From contig JAUIMB010000002.1 of NCBI GenBank assembly GCA_030432635.1, positions 124,001 through 188,000 on the forward strand: a DNA stretch of 64,000 bases, in the 5' to 3' direction. The position numbers were made by a program, and so were the translations under genes. Below the pieces are notes generated by a model that saw only the letters and a program-made list of their open reading frames with translations, did no database searches and was not told where the DNA came from. Positions within the stretch are counted from its first letter, which is position 1, and every line of letters starts with the position of its first letter. The DNA comes from Bacteroidia bacterium. Lineage in GTDB: Bacteria > Bacteroidota > Bacteroidia > Flavobacteriales > Flavobacteriaceae. Shown here in pieces: positions 9,397 through 18,709 of the stretch.

Positions 9397-9420
9397 GTCA
9401 CTTCGACTATACTAAGTGAC
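9397..9420 (-). repeat. flavobacterial intergenic palindrome, 24 bp
   Basis: A hairpin (GTCACTT ... AAGTGAC with a 10-base loop) between the TPR gene and the barrel gene. It resembles the short palindromic intergenic repeat often seen in flavobacterial genomes (GTCACTGAGnnTAGTCGAAGTGAC type; recalled, not checked). On the minus strand it is followed by TGTTTTTC, so it could also act as a weak intra-operon terminator or RNA-stability element that lowers barrel expression relative to the TPR protein. Confidence 0.55.
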
Positions 9421-9435
9421 AAACTTAGATTCTAT

Positions 9436-12400
9436 TTAATTGTCTTGGGTTTGTACAGAGGAATTGGTCTTGGCGGCTTCGGTTTTAATTCGGTTCAATT
9501 CTGTTTGGGCCTCGGAAACAACGTCATCAAATTCAGGGAAATTGGAAATCACACTCTCCAATATGTACGTGGCCTGAAACGCATCACCAAGCGCTTCGTA
9601 GTTCTTGGCCATAACGACCAATCCTTTAGCACTGTAATATTTGTAACTACTATAATCCCTAGCCAATTTTTGAACCGTTGTGTTTGAGGACTCATATTTT
9701 CCATCTTTATTTTTGAAATAGGCATTATAGTATAATGCTTCGGCTGCCAATGCTCCAGACGCTATTGTTTCAACTTGTGCGTAAGCCGATTTCGCCTTAG
9801 TATCATCACCAGTTTTAATCGCTGAACGTGCTATGATAATATGCGCATCACTTTTCACCTTGGTATCAATTTTTGAATCCTTAAGCACTTGCTCAGCATA
9901 GCTGACCGCTTCGTTATAATTCTTTTCTTGATAATAGGCATTCATTAAATTCGACTGTGCGTAGGTAATGTTCTGTGGGTAATCGGCTTCAATTTCCAGT
10001 CGTTTTAAGAGAGGAATGGCTTTGTTCCACAGTGACGCATTAAGATATATTTCAGAAAGCTTAACGATGGATTGTTCAGTGAATTCCCCTTTTTGTTTAG
10101 CAACTACATATTCATAATGTGGCTGTGCATTTTCTGGCAGGTCTTTTTTGGAGTATAATTCTGCCAAATAAAAATGGGATTTTAGGGCATGCAAGCCATT
10201 TGGAAATTCATTAATGTATTTATTAAACTGTCGAATTGCGCTATCTGTATTATTATCTAAGTATTGCTTTTCGGCAGCTAGATATGCTGTATTGTCCAGC
10301 TCTACATCTGTAACACTCACATAGTCCAATGTTTTAACCCAAGCTGCATACTCATCCACTCGTCCCAAGTCGATATAGATTAGACGTGCTGTTGAAACGG
10401 CTTGATTAGCGTCTTCCGTTCCTGGAAAATCACCAGCAACTTGTTTAAGCTTGACCAAAGCACGTTCATTATCGTTGGAATTGTAATAAGCCAACCCTTG
10501 ACGCAACAATACTTTAGACACAAAAACACTGTTGGTATACTCAGACAAGAGCCTATCATACAATTGCATGGCACGTTCATTTTCGTTCGTCTTAACATAC
10601 GAATTTGCCAGTTCGTAGATTGCATCGTCTCTTAAGGAAGAACTAGGGTATTGTGATATAAAATTTTCCAAACCTTGCGTCTTTTTTGTATTCTGGCCAA
10701 TATAACCGTAACTCATATGTTTTTGGAATGCCGCATAATCCGTTTCAATCTCACGAATTGAAATGGCCATATCATAGGCTTTAATGGCATTGTTATAATC
10801 GCTAGACACAAAATAACCATCTCCCAATCGAAGATAGGCATCATTCAGCCTTAATTGGTCATCCTTATGATGGTCAATAAACTTCTGAAAGTAAAATGTC
10901 GCTTGATCATAATTTTTCAGTTTGAAATAGGTGTAAGCAATGTTGTAATCAATATTTGTTTGTTCGATGGTGTTTGAAGATTGCTCCTGCTGAACAAATT
11001 GCTTAAACCCAATTAAGGCATCATCAAAGTTACTACGATGGTAGTCGGTTTCAGCTTTCCAAAATGTTCCTCTTGCTGTAAAAACAGGGTCTTTGGCTTC
11101 TCGAATTGATTTATCGAACAAATCTTCGGCTGCATTATAATCACCTTCATTATACAATTCGACACCTCTGTAGAACGCTACTTTTTGGTAGGCCAAACGG
11201 TTTTCAAAACTATTTTTTCCTTCCAATAGCTTGATAGCTTCCTTATAGTTTTTTGAAGTGATATAAGAATCAATGAGCAAAGTTTCTATTTCAGACCTAT
11301 AGCTGGTTTCCGGATAACGATCCAAATAACTGGTCAACACTTGAGGCACCGATTGATATGGATTTCCTATTTCATAACTTATTTTGGCATAGTTTAACCA
11401 AGCATCTTCCTGAATTTTAAGATCATAATCCATTTGTGATGCATTTCTGAAGGCATTTAAAGCTTCCTGTTTTTTATTCAAATTGATATAGCTCTCACCA
11501 AGATGGTAGTAGGCATTCTGGGCAACAGCATTATCACCATCAATGATTTTGTTGAACTCTGAGATTGCAGCTTCAAAGTTATTCTGTTTATAATAGGCAT
11601 AGCCTAATTGGTAGTAATCGACATTGTTCCATTTACCTCGCCTTCCTTTGTAAGCTTTCAAATATGGTAAGGCTTCACTGTACTGCTCAAGGTTGAAGTA
11701 ACTCTCTCCAATGATCTTATTGAGTTCAGAGGTTTCCTGCGGACTACTATTTCCCAATTGTTCCTTGGCGAGCTCAATAGCTTTCCCAAACTTGCCCAAT
11801 TTGAAATTTAAGTCGGCTTGGTAATAGGATAGTTTTTCCTTGTACTTTTCTTCATCACTTACCTGATCAAAATATTCGTTGGCCTTGTCGTAGTCATCAC
11901 CTTCATAAGCCATAAAACCAATATAATACTTGGCTTGGGAACCGTAGGTTTTAGACGTTATCACACGATTCAAATACTTATTGGCTCCAGCGCTATCACC
12001 AGTGGAATATAAGGTGTAGCCATAGTTAAAATTGAACTTTTCACGTTCTGGACGAGCCATGCTGCTCTCATCGACCTTGTCGTACCATTTTCGTGCATAG
12101 GCAAACTTATTATTGGTAAAATAATAATCGGCAACATCCAAAAATGCTGTATTTCTTTTGGTACTTGTCGGATATTTTTCGACAAATTCTTCAACTAGGT
12201 CATCGGCATTTTGTTGATTTAAACGTACCGCACAATTGGCAATGTAGTAGGCACAATCTGATTCCAAGGTTTCATTTGGAGCCTCCTTTTTTATGTTTTC
12301 AAACATGGATTGAGCAGCTTGATACTGCTTACTATTGTACAAGCTAAGTGCCTTTTGATAGTCTACCAAATCACTTGTATAAGCTGCAGATTGTTGTGCT

Positions 12401-12459
12401 TCGGCATAAGTTATTATCAACAAAAAGCATAATAGGACACTTATGTTTCTGAAAGTCAT
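9436..12459 (-). CDS. large exported tetratricopeptide-repeat protein
   Basis: A 1007-residue protein with a signal peptide ending at TYAEAQQ. Nearly the whole mature part is a string of TPR-type helical hairpins (repeated patterns such as YNSKQYQAAQSMFENI, AYYHLGESYINLNKKQEAL and LYDRLLSEYTNS), giving an extended solenoid in the periplasm or on the outer membrane. TPR proteins of this length next to a TonB-like barrel suggest a scaffold for an outer-membrane complex. A good promoter lies directly upstream (12483-12514). No enzymatic domain is present. Confidence 0.85.
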   Translation of the reverse strand: MTFRNISVLLCFLLIITYAEAQQSAAYTSDLVDYQKALSLYNSKQYQAAQSMFENIKKEAPNETLESDCAYYIANCAVRLNQQNADDLVEEFVEKYPTSTKRNTAFLDVADYYFTNNKFAYARKWYDKVDESSMARPEREKFNFNYGYTLYSTGDSAGANKYLNRVITSKTYGSQAKYYIGFMAYEGDDYDKANEYFDQVSDEEKYKEKLSYYQADLNFKLGKFGKAIELAKEQLGNSSPQETSELNKIIGESYFNLEQYSEALPYLKAYKGRRGKWNNVDYYQLGYAYYKQNNFEAAISEFNKIIDGDNAVAQNAYYHLGESYINLNKKQEALNAFRNASQMDYDLKIQEDAWLNYAKISYEIGNPYQSVPQVLTSYLDRYPETSYRSEIETLLIDSYITSKNYKEAIKLLEGKNSFENRLAYQKVAFYRGVELYNEGDYNAAEDLFDKSIREAKDPVFTARGTFWKAETDYHRSNFDDALIGFKQFVQQEQSSNTIEQTNIDYNIAYTYFKLKNYDQATFYFQKFIDHHKDDQLRLNDAYLRLGDGYFVSSDYNNAIKAYDMAISIREIETDYAAFQKHMSYGYIGQNTKKTQGLENFISQYPSSSLRDDAIYELANSYVKTNENERAMQLYDRLLSEYTNSVFVSKVLLRQGLAYYNSNDNERALVKLKQVAGDFPGTEDANQAVSTARLIYIDLGRVDEYAAWVKTLDYVSVTDVELDNTAYLAAEKQYLDNNTDSAIRQFNKYINEFPNGLHALKSHFYLAELYSKKDLPENAQPHYEYVVAKQKGEFTEQSIVKLSEIYLNASLWNKAIPLLKRLEIEADYPQNITYAQSNLMNAYYQEKNYNEAVSYAEQVLKDSKIDTKVKSDAHIIIARSAIKTGDDTKAKSAYAQVETIASGALAAEALYYNAYFKNKDGKYESSNTTVQKLARDYSSYKYYSAKGLVVMAKNYEALGDAFQATYILESVISNFPEFDDVVSEAQTELNRIKTEAAKTNSSVQTQDN

Positions 12460-12482
12460 TAGGTTTGTTTTTTAATTGATGT

Positions 12483-12514
12483 CAAAGATAATTTATCTCT
12501 ATCCCATAACGCAA
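12483..12514 (-). promoter_or_regulatory. promoter of the TPR-barrel operon
   Basis: On the minus strand: TTG (12514-12512), a 21-base spacer, then TATCTTTG (12490-12483), a perfect match to the Bacteroidota sigma consensus TTG-N17..23-TAnnTTTG. The -7 element ends 24 bases before the ATG at 12459, leaving a short leader. Confidence 0.65.
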
Positions 12515-12637
12515 TAATCAACCTATAATTATGTTTAAACCATAGTAATTTATAATTCCGTCTATAAGAATTGCCGTATTTTTGACTTACATTTATCGAC
12601 AAATTGGAATTTCAACTTAAATCTTTACATAACCACT

Positions 12638-13324
12638 ATGTCTGAAACGGTCTTACAACTTAAAAACGTCTCTATTTATCAAGGTGACAGCATGGTTTTA
12701 TCTGATGTGAACTTCGAGATGAAGAAGGGTGATTTTGTTTATCTCATCGGAAAAACAGGCAGTGGAAAAAGTAGTTTTATGAAAACGCTTTATGGTGATT
12801 TACAGTTAACTGAAGGTGAAGGGCATGTTGTGGATTATGATTTGCGTATGATGAAAGAAAAAGACATCCCGTTTTTAAGACGTAAACTGGGAATTGTTTT
12901 TCAAGACTTTAAATTATTACCCGATCGTACCGTTAATGGGAATCTAGAATTTGTATTGAAAGCTACAGGTTGGAAAGACAAAACAAAAATCAGGGAACGT
13001 ATCGAAGTGGTTTTAGACAAAGTCGCTATGAAAACCAAAGGGTTTAAGTTTCCTCATGAACTTTCAGGAGGTGAACAACAGCGTATTGCCATTGCTCGTG
13101 CCTTATTGAATGATCCAGAGTTGATTTTGGCCGATGAACCAACAGGAAATCTCGATCCGCAAACCAGTATTGAAGTCATGGAAGTACTGCGAGATATCAA
13201 TAACAATGGCAACACGATTTTAATGGCCACACATGATTATGCACTACTGTTAAAGTACCCAAGCAAAACCTTAAAGTGTGATGAAAACAAGGTATTTGAA
13301 GTGGTACAAAGAAAGGACTCCTAG
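12638..13324 (+). CDS. ftsE: FtsE, cell-division ABC ATPase
   Basis: A 228-residue ABC ATPase with Walker A GKTGSGKSS, Q-loop VFQDFKLL, signature LSGGEQQR, Walker B LILADEPTGNLD and a switch His (MATHD). The segment LLPDRTVNGNLEFVLKATGW is typical of FtsE. FtsE pairs with the membrane protein FtsX to activate peptidoglycan hydrolases at the division site. ftsX is not adjacent here, which is common in this group. A TATTTTTG box (12577-12584) upstream is a possible -7 element, but no TTG is correctly spaced. The next gene starts 25 bases later. Confidence 0.88.
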   Translation: MSETVLQLKNVSIYQGDSMVLSDVNFEMKKGDFVYLIGKTGSGKSSFMKTLYGDLQLTEGEGHVVDYDLRMMKEKDIPFLRRKLGIVFQDFKLLPDRTVNGNLEFVLKATGWKDKTKIRERIEVVLDKVAMKTKGFKFPHELSGGEQQRIAIARALLNDPELILADEPTGNLDPQTSIEVMEVLRDINNNGNTILMATHDYALLLKYPSKTLKCDENKVFEVVQRKDS

Positions 13325-13348
13325 CACTTACTATACAAACTTAAACCA

Positions 13349-13873
13349 ATGGATTTCGATTTTGATAAAGCACTGGAAATTTTAGAAAACACACCAACAG
13401 TCTTAGAATCCTATTTAAAAACATTATCCGAGGATTGGATAAAAAATAATGAAGGCCATACTACTTGGAGTCCTTATGATGTTATCGGTCATTTAATTCA
13501 TGGTGAAAAAACCGATTGGCTAGTGCGTGCAAAACTTATTTTAGCGCAAGGAAACGTTACCACATTTGAACCTTTTGATCGATTTGCACAATTCAATTCA
13601 GATCAAAGTAAGGGCATTTCAGAATTACTTCTAGAATTTAAAATGCTACGTGAACAAAATATAAAGACGCTGTTATCACTGAATATTTCTAAAAAAGAAC
13701 TGGCACTCAAAGGTATTCATCCAGAATTTGGGAAAGTCACGTTAGAACAACTGTTATCGACTTGGGTGGTTCACGATCTTGGACATATTGCTCAAATATC
13801 AAGAGTTATGGCCAAACAATATAAGGATAATGTTGGTCCGTGGGCAGCTTACTTAGGCATCTTAAAACATTAA
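13349..13873 (+). CDS. DinB-family protein
   Basis: A 174-residue protein with the four-helix DinB/YfiT fold and its three metal-binding histidines: one in HLIHGEK (about residue 50) and two in VVHDLGHIAQISR (about residues 136-141). DinB-like enzymes use a divalent metal and often act as thiol-dependent transferases (for example bacillithiol transferases); the substrate is unknown. It follows ftsE by 25 bases on the same strand and overlaps the convergent beta-helix gene by 4 bases. Confidence 0.82.
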   Translation: MDFDFDKALEILENTPTVLESYLKTLSEDWIKNNEGHTTWSPYDVIGHLIHGEKTDWLVRAKLILAQGNVTTFEPFDRFAQFNSDQSKGISELLLEFKMLREQNIKTLLSLNISKKELALKGIHPEFGKVTLEQLLSTWVVHDLGHIAQISRVMAKQYKDNVGPWAAYLGILKH

Positions 13874-15489
13874 AATCCTAGCCATTTCAGAAAGCGTTCT
13901 AAGGCACTTTCTTGGGTTTCAATTTGAACATCCTGAGTAGCAGTTATTTCAAATTCAATCTTAAATACACCAAAATTTGACGATGTCTTTACGGCTTTTT
14001 CGTTATGCAATGGACCTTCAAAAGCTGTAGACCCCATAGGTATCGTAATTTTATAATCTTCAGGAACGATTCCGGAGATTAAGATGACCGAAGGGTTTTC
14101 AACATCATAAACTTTGTATGGTTGCCCGATTGCAACACCTTCAGCAGAAAAATCGACACTAACATCCTTACCTTCAGCATCAAAAAGCGCCAGATGGAAT
14201 TTACCTATATCCTGACTATGTTGTGACAGATGCAGCACATGTGGTATATCTAATTTACTCCTATCAATAAACTCGCTATCCAAATCCTGTCCGTATGTAT
14301 CTTGCCAAGATGCTAAAGTGTGTTTTTCACCTCGAGATATTCGAAATAATGTTTCATCTTTTGCATAAAAACGATTCCCACTGAAATTCCAATCCTTTAT
14401 AAAATCAGTTGTATTTGGTCCCACTATCATGGCACCATATACTTTATTGTTCATAAAATCTAAAGATTGGGCTATTGATAATCGAACTGCATCGTTTCCT
14501 CCAAAAATGACATTGTCACTCACCACAACATCCTTAATTGGTGCTTTAACTGAATAGCCCAAGGTCAAAGAAGGAGCTTCTCCACGTAATTCTCCATTTG
14601 CCTTATATGTATTATGATACAAAACATTGTTTTTCAATGTGATATCATGCGCATAATTAATTCCATTTTGATCATTGGAAGCAACAATTATATTATCTCT
14701 GGCTGGACCTGAAGGAAATCCATTATTGAACACAATATTTCCTTCGAGTGTAATATTTTTCACAAACTCGAAATCTGAACGCTTTCCAGCCGACCATACT
14801 TCGATACCTTTATAATAATTATTGAAAATAATGTTATTTTTGATAAGTCGTAAGTCTTCACTTTCATTTTGCACATACATCCCTTCTCCACCGCCTCGTC
14901 CTGGTTTCGTTTGTATACCATTATTGTAAATCATACAATTCTCTATAATGGTTCCTCCTGTACGTTTCCATGATCCAAATCCGAGACCTGGATTATCGTG
15001 AATTGTTAAGTTATAATATCTACAGTTTTCACCATTTAGATGTTCTATTCCTATACAATTTTCAAAACCAGCATCGCGCTTATCTCTTGAAAAATCACCA
15101 ATCCAAGTAACTTCAAAGTTTTTAAAAACAACTTGTTTACTTCTTACTTGTAGCACTGAGGTCTGCTTGTGGGACACATTTCCATTTAAAGTCACCTTGT
15201 CGTTTCGATAAGCAGAAACCGTTATATAGTGATCAGCAACTTCACTTTGCAATGTACTTCTGTACCTTCCATTATAAATCCCTTGGTGTATCCATATGGT
15301 ATCACCGGATTTAACAACATCGGTTTTTTTACTCAGCGCAGTTTGTAAATCCCATGGGTTTTCCAATGACCCATCGCCTGTTTTGCTTCCAGGTGAGTTT
15401 ATATCATCTTTTGGAAACACATGAAACTCCTTTTGGGCATTCAAGGATATGCTCAAAAATATTGTCAAGAATAAAAAAATGTACTTCAT
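13870..15489 (-). CDS. exported right-handed parallel beta-helix protein
   Basis: A 539-residue protein with a signal peptide ending at LNAQ. The pattern of the N-terminal domain (STLQSEVADHYITVSAYRN, GDTIWIHQGIYNG) and successive short repeats such as NIIFNNYYKGIEVW, NIVFNNGFPS, NNVLYHNTY and NVIFGGNDAV form a parallel beta-helix like that of polysaccharide lyases or pectate-lyase-fold proteins. The last ~100 residues form a separate beta-sandwich-like end domain. It may bind or cleave a surface or environmental polysaccharide; no family-specific catalytic residues are clear. It borders the polysaccharide island, reading outward from it. Confidence 0.8.
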   Translation of the reverse strand: MKYIFLFLTIFLSISLNAQKEFHVFPKDDINSPGSKTGDGSLENPWDLQTALSKKTDVVKSGDTIWIHQGIYNGRYRSTLQSEVADHYITVSAYRNDKVTLNGNVSHKQTSVLQVRSKQVVFKNFEVTWIGDFSRDKRDAGFENCIGIEHLNGENCRYYNLTIHDNPGLGFGSWKRTGGTIIENCMIYNNGIQTKPGRGGGEGMYVQNESEDLRLIKNNIIFNNYYKGIEVWSAGKRSDFEFVKNITLEGNIVFNNGFPSGPARDNIIVASNDQNGINYAHDITLKNNVLYHNTYKANGELRGEAPSLTLGYSVKAPIKDVVVSDNVIFGGNDAVRLSIAQSLDFMNNKVYGAMIVGPNTTDFIKDWNFSGNRFYAKDETLFRISRGEKHTLASWQDTYGQDLDSEFIDRSKLDIPHVLHLSQHSQDIGKFHLALFDAEGKDVSVDFSAEGVAIGQPYKVYDVENPSVILISGIVPEDYKITIPMGSTAFEGPLHNEKAVKTSSNFGVFKIEFEITATQDVQIETQESALERFLKWLGF

Positions 15490-15533
15490 GTGTTACTAAT
15501 TCCAATTACTGTACCAAATAAAAGTTAGCAAGG

Positions 15534-16352
15534 TCAAGAATCCTTTTTATAAACATGTGGATTTTTACGAATGCCCTTTTTAAATACCTTTCGAAGTAAC
15601 ATTCTAAGTTTAGCATCTAAGCTCAATATGATATTTGTAAAGGTGTCTTTTGGGCGACCCTTGTAGGTTGTTACATGAAAGCTATCATTGGGCATTAAAG
15701 CCTCATCACTGAAGTAGTAATTTGATATGCAACACCTATTGCGATCAGTAGTCACTTTATTTACCGAATGCCAAGATTTATGATGTGTAGCCATAACGAC
15801 CAATCGATTGAACTTACTCTCGACAAGCACAGGTGCCTTTTTTGGACCATTTGGCCAAAGTTCGAGATGGCCTCCATGTTCCTTTTGCCAATCTGGAGAC
15901 ACATAATACAACAGATTCAATACACGCCAACGTTCACGATCGGCATCATGTGAATTATCTAAATGTGGATGCAAAAAATTGTCTTTTGCCATTAATGAAA
16001 TACCTCCTGCATACAAGGATTCATCTGCATACAAACTATCAATACCACAAATTTCTCCAATTAACTGAACAATTTTTTTATCCTGAAACGCATAAATAAC
16101 CTCCTCAAGAAGTTTATGGTGTTGATCCATCTGTGCTGAAATGTATTTGTATTCCCGAATACTTTTTAAGCAGCGCATTTCAGATGTACTTGGAAACACC
16201 TCATAACATCTTTTGGCAAGTTCTGTTGGAAGAAGGTCATCGACATAAAAGTACCCGATATTTTCTTTAGAAGCTTCGTATATGGCTTTTATTTCCTGCT
16301 GATGAGACTTTAATTTTGCGTAAATCAGTGTTGCTATGTCCTGTTTGCCCAA
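15534..16352 (-). CDS. 2OG-Fe(II) oxygenase family protein
   Basis: A 272-residue enzyme with the jelly-roll 2-oxoglutarate dioxygenase motif: iron ligands in HPHLDNSHD (HxD, about residues 132-134), NLLYYVSP, GGHLELWP, the distal His in HKSWHSVNKV, and an Arg/Ser pair for 2-oxoglutarate (DRNRCCISNYYFS). A stop codon lies directly upstream in frame, so the start must be the TTG at 16352, and no ATG is nearby. Family members often hydroxylate sugars, amino acids or proteins linked to surface polysaccharides, which fits the location. Substrate unknown. Confidence 0.82.
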   Translation of the reverse strand: MGKQDIATLIYAKLKSHQQEIKAIYEASKENIGYFYVDDLLPTELAKRCYEVFPSTSEMRCLKSIREYKYISAQMDQHHKLLEEVIYAFQDKKIVQLIGEICGIDSLYADESLYAGGISLMAKDNFLHPHLDNSHDADRERWRVLNLLYYVSPDWQKEHGGHLELWPNGPKKAPVLVESKFNRLVVMATHHKSWHSVNKVTTDRNRCCISNYYFSDEALMPNDSFHVTTYKGRPKDTFTNIILSLDAKLRMLLRKVFKKGIRKNPHVYKKDS

Positions 16353-16536
16353 ACCTTAGATTTCGATGTTATTTTGGTCGTTAAAGGTACGTCTTTATAT
16401 TGAATTTCGATGATGAAACTGATGATCTGTTATCTATAACGTCGTACTTAGATTAATGCTATTTCTAGGTCATTAGAATTTGGGAAAATGATTTCCATCA
16501 CAAAGCATATACAGAATTGCCTCATAGGACATGAAT

Positions 16537-17274
16537 TTAATCTTGACTTTTTTTCAGCAGATACTTTAAAAACGCCAAAACATAGAAGAAAGGACCCAGT
16601 AATGGTGAACTTTGACTGATTTTTAATCGAATCTCCTCCTTGTACATAAGCCATTGGTAGTCCTTAGAGAGACCATTTGCACCACAAAATGCTATGAGCT
16701 CATTACTTAATTTTGCCTGTCTTCCTTGCTTAAAAAGTCTAAGATTGAAATCATAGTCTGCCAGTATTTTATAGCTTAAATCATAGGAAGTGTTTTCAAA
16801 AACCGCTCGCCTGTAGAATACGCCTTGATGATGAACTGAGTTGGTCAACCACAATCGTGACGACCAGTTTGACTTGCGAATACCTCCATCCTTATTGAGG
16901 TGATGTGCACCCTTACCGTTGCTATCGTATTTAATGTTTCCGATAATAAGATCAACTTCAGAACCAAAATCATCTTTAAAAATGTTCATCAAAACATTTG
17001 AATCATATAGCTGATCATCACTTCCCAAAAAGTACAACCATTGACCCTTAGATTTTTCAATACCCTTATTCATGGCATCATAAACACCTTCATCTGTCTC
17101 ACTTATATAATGAAAAGGAGGTTGCAGGCTTTCTAAATACTGTTGGGTACCATCCTTGGAATTTCCATCGACAATGATCACCTCATAACTTTTGAACGCT
17201 TGGTTTTGAATACTCAACACACAGGCCTTTAGTTGCGTCAAGGCATTAAAGCAAGGAATTATTATGGTAACCAA
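16537..17274 (-). CDS. glycosyltransferase family 2
   Basis: A 245-residue GT-A fold transferase: MVTIIIPCFNALTQLKACV, IIVDGNSKDGTQQYLES, and SETDEGVYDAMNKGIEKSKG followed by the DxD-like LGSDDQLYD. This profile (SE.D.GVYDAMNKGI) is common to GT2 enzymes in colanic-acid- and O-antigen-type loci. It transfers a sugar to a lipid-linked oligosaccharide; the sugar is unknown. The gene is divergent from the GT2 gene at 17387. The 184 bases between it and the oxygenase contain no gene. Confidence 0.88.
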   Translation of the reverse strand: MVTIIIPCFNALTQLKACVLSIQNQAFKSYEVIIVDGNSKDGTQQYLESLQPPFHYISETDEGVYDAMNKGIEKSKGQWLYFLGSDDQLYDSNVLMNIFKDDFGSEVDLIIGNIKYDSNGKGAHHLNKDGGIRKSNWSSRLWLTNSVHHQGVFYRRAVFENTSYDLSYKILADYDFNLRLFKQGRQAKLSNELIAFCGANGLSKDYQWLMYKEEIRLKISQSSPLLGPFFYVLAFLKYLLKKSQD

Positions 17275-17386
17275 AGGATCTATAATCGAAGTTTTAGGGT
17301 TAAGCAGTGAAATATCTCAGGTATTTATGGAGTTTTATATCTTTACGGCAATCGAACTTACAAACGTCAAATCTACAAAATTAGTA

Positions 17387-18319
17387 ATGAAACCATACTT
17401 TTCTGTCGTTATTCCTGTTTACAATAAGGAGCAACATGTAAAAGCTACAATTGAGAGTGTCTTAGCTCAAGGATTTGATGATTTTGAGGTCATTGTCGTT
17501 AATGATGGTTCGACAGATGATAGTCTGAACGTATTGCATTCAATTTCAGATGCCAGAATCAAAGTCTTTACCACAGAAAACCAAGGCGCATCGTCAGCTC
17601 GAAATTTTGGTATTGAAAACGCTTCTGCCGACTATATTGCCTTGTTGGATGCTGATGATCATTGGTACGATTTCTATTTGGAAGAGCAAAAACGACTTAT
17701 AGAATCTTATCAAGAACAATCCGTATTTGCTACGGCTCAAAAAATTTGCAAATACGGCAAGCGTTATCCTTGCACCTATTCTATTGATTTTAAAAAAGAC
17801 ACTGAAGGCATCGTCAATTATTTTAAGGCAAGTATGATTAGCTCAATTATCCACACTTCTGCAGTGGTGATCCATAAGACTGTGTTTAGTCTTGCTGGAA
17901 AATTTGATCCAAAAATACAAAGTGGCCAGGATACTGATCTATGGATTAGAATTGGGTTGAAGTATCCAGTGGTATTCAGTAAAAAGGTATGCTCTGAATA
18001 TAATTTTATTCCGGAAGGCTTATACAAATCGACATATTCGATGACCCAAAAAATCGATTTGTCGCCATACGAGCAGTTTGAAAAGGAGAATTTGGATTTA
18101 AAACGGTTTTTAGATCTCAATCGCTATACCTTGGCCATTCAATCACGTCTTTGGGATGATGAAGACAGCTATAAATCCTTGGTTTCTAAAATTGAATTGC
18201 ATCATCTTAACAAAAAACAACGTTTTTTGCTCAAACAAAGTAAAACTGTTATCCTTAATTTTATTAAGGTTAAAGAAGGGTTGTCTAGATTGGGAATTCA
18301 ATTAAGTGCTTACAAATGA
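17387..18319 (+). CDS. glycosyltransferase family 2
   Basis: A 310-residue GT2 protein starting at ATG 17387 (MKPYFSVVIPVYNKEQ); the longer frame from 17264 would add a non-homologous stretch overlapping the divergent neighbour, so I reject it. GT-A motifs are FSVVIPVYN, VIVVNDGSTDDS, GASSARNFGIENA and the DxD LLDADDHWYD. The C-terminal 100 residues are charged and helical. It runs against the surrounding minus-strand genes and overlaps the 3' end of fdtA by 18 bases. Donor and acceptor unknown. Confidence 0.86.
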   Translation: MKPYFSVVIPVYNKEQHVKATIESVLAQGFDDFEVIVVNDGSTDDSLNVLHSISDARIKVFTTENQGASSARNFGIENASADYIALLDADDHWYDFYLEEQKRLIESYQEQSVFATAQKICKYGKRYPCTYSIDFKKDTEGIVNYFKASMISSIIHTSAVVIHKTVFSLAGKFDPKIQSGQDTDLWIRIGLKYPVVFSKKVCSEYNFIPEGLYKSTYSMTQKIDLSPYEQFEKENLDLKRFLDLNRYTLAIQSRLWDDEDSYKSLVSKIELHHLNKKQRFLLKQSKTVILNFIKVKEGLSRLGIQLSAYK

Positions 18320-18709
18320 TTTAAATGCCTTATAATCCCTTATATAGTCATTTTCATCAAACTCATCAGAAGCCAACACTAGACATACTGCTCCTGAAGA
18401 AAAATTTTCTAATTCCCTCCATGTTCTTGTCGGAATAAGCAGCCCTTTATCTGGCTTATTTAACATGACTTTTTGTACGGTTTCGCCATCGTCAAGTACA
18501 ACTTCAAAACTTCCGCTTAAAGCGACTAACAACTCTGTTTGTTCCTTATGTGCATGACCACCTCTAAACGCATCACTAGGCACATCATACAAGTAGTATA
18601 TACGCTTGATTTTGAATGGAATGGTGTTTTTTTCAACAACTGCCAGATTACCTCTTGGATCAGTTATTTTAGGTATATCAATAATTTTAATAGTATTAAA
18701 CTGCATCAT
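18302..18709 (-). CDS. fdtA: dTDP-4-keto-6-deoxyglucose 3,4-ketoisomerase
   Basis: A 135-residue cupin of the FdtA/QdtA/WxcM family. The sequence has the family core: DPRGNLAVVE, IKRIYYLYDVP, RGGHAHKEQTELLVALSGSFEVVLDDG and PTRTWRELENF. It isomerises dTDP-4-keto-6-deoxyglucose to the 3-keto sugar, the substrate of an aminotransferase. FdtB is encoded 7.2 kb further along on the same strand. Its start overlaps the upstream GT4 stop by 4 bases. The epimer made (Fuc3N or Qui3N type) cannot be told from sequence alone. Confidence 0.88.
   Translation of the reverse strand: MMQFNTIKIIDIPKITDPRGNLAVVEKNTIPFKIKRIYYLYDVPSDAFRGGHAHKEQTELLVALSGSFEVVLDDGETVQKVMLNKPDKGLLIPTRTWRELENFSSGAVCLVLASDEFDENDYIRDYKAFKSFVST

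Noticed and set aside
16448-16654. 68-codon minus-strand frame overlapping the GT2 3' end
   Set aside because: Overlaps the GT2 gene in another frame and lacks any coding feature.
17264-17386. N-terminal extension of the GT2 protein
   Set aside because: The 41 extra codons overlap the divergent GT2 gene and do not match the family start; MKPYFSVVIPVYN at 17387 is the normal beginning.
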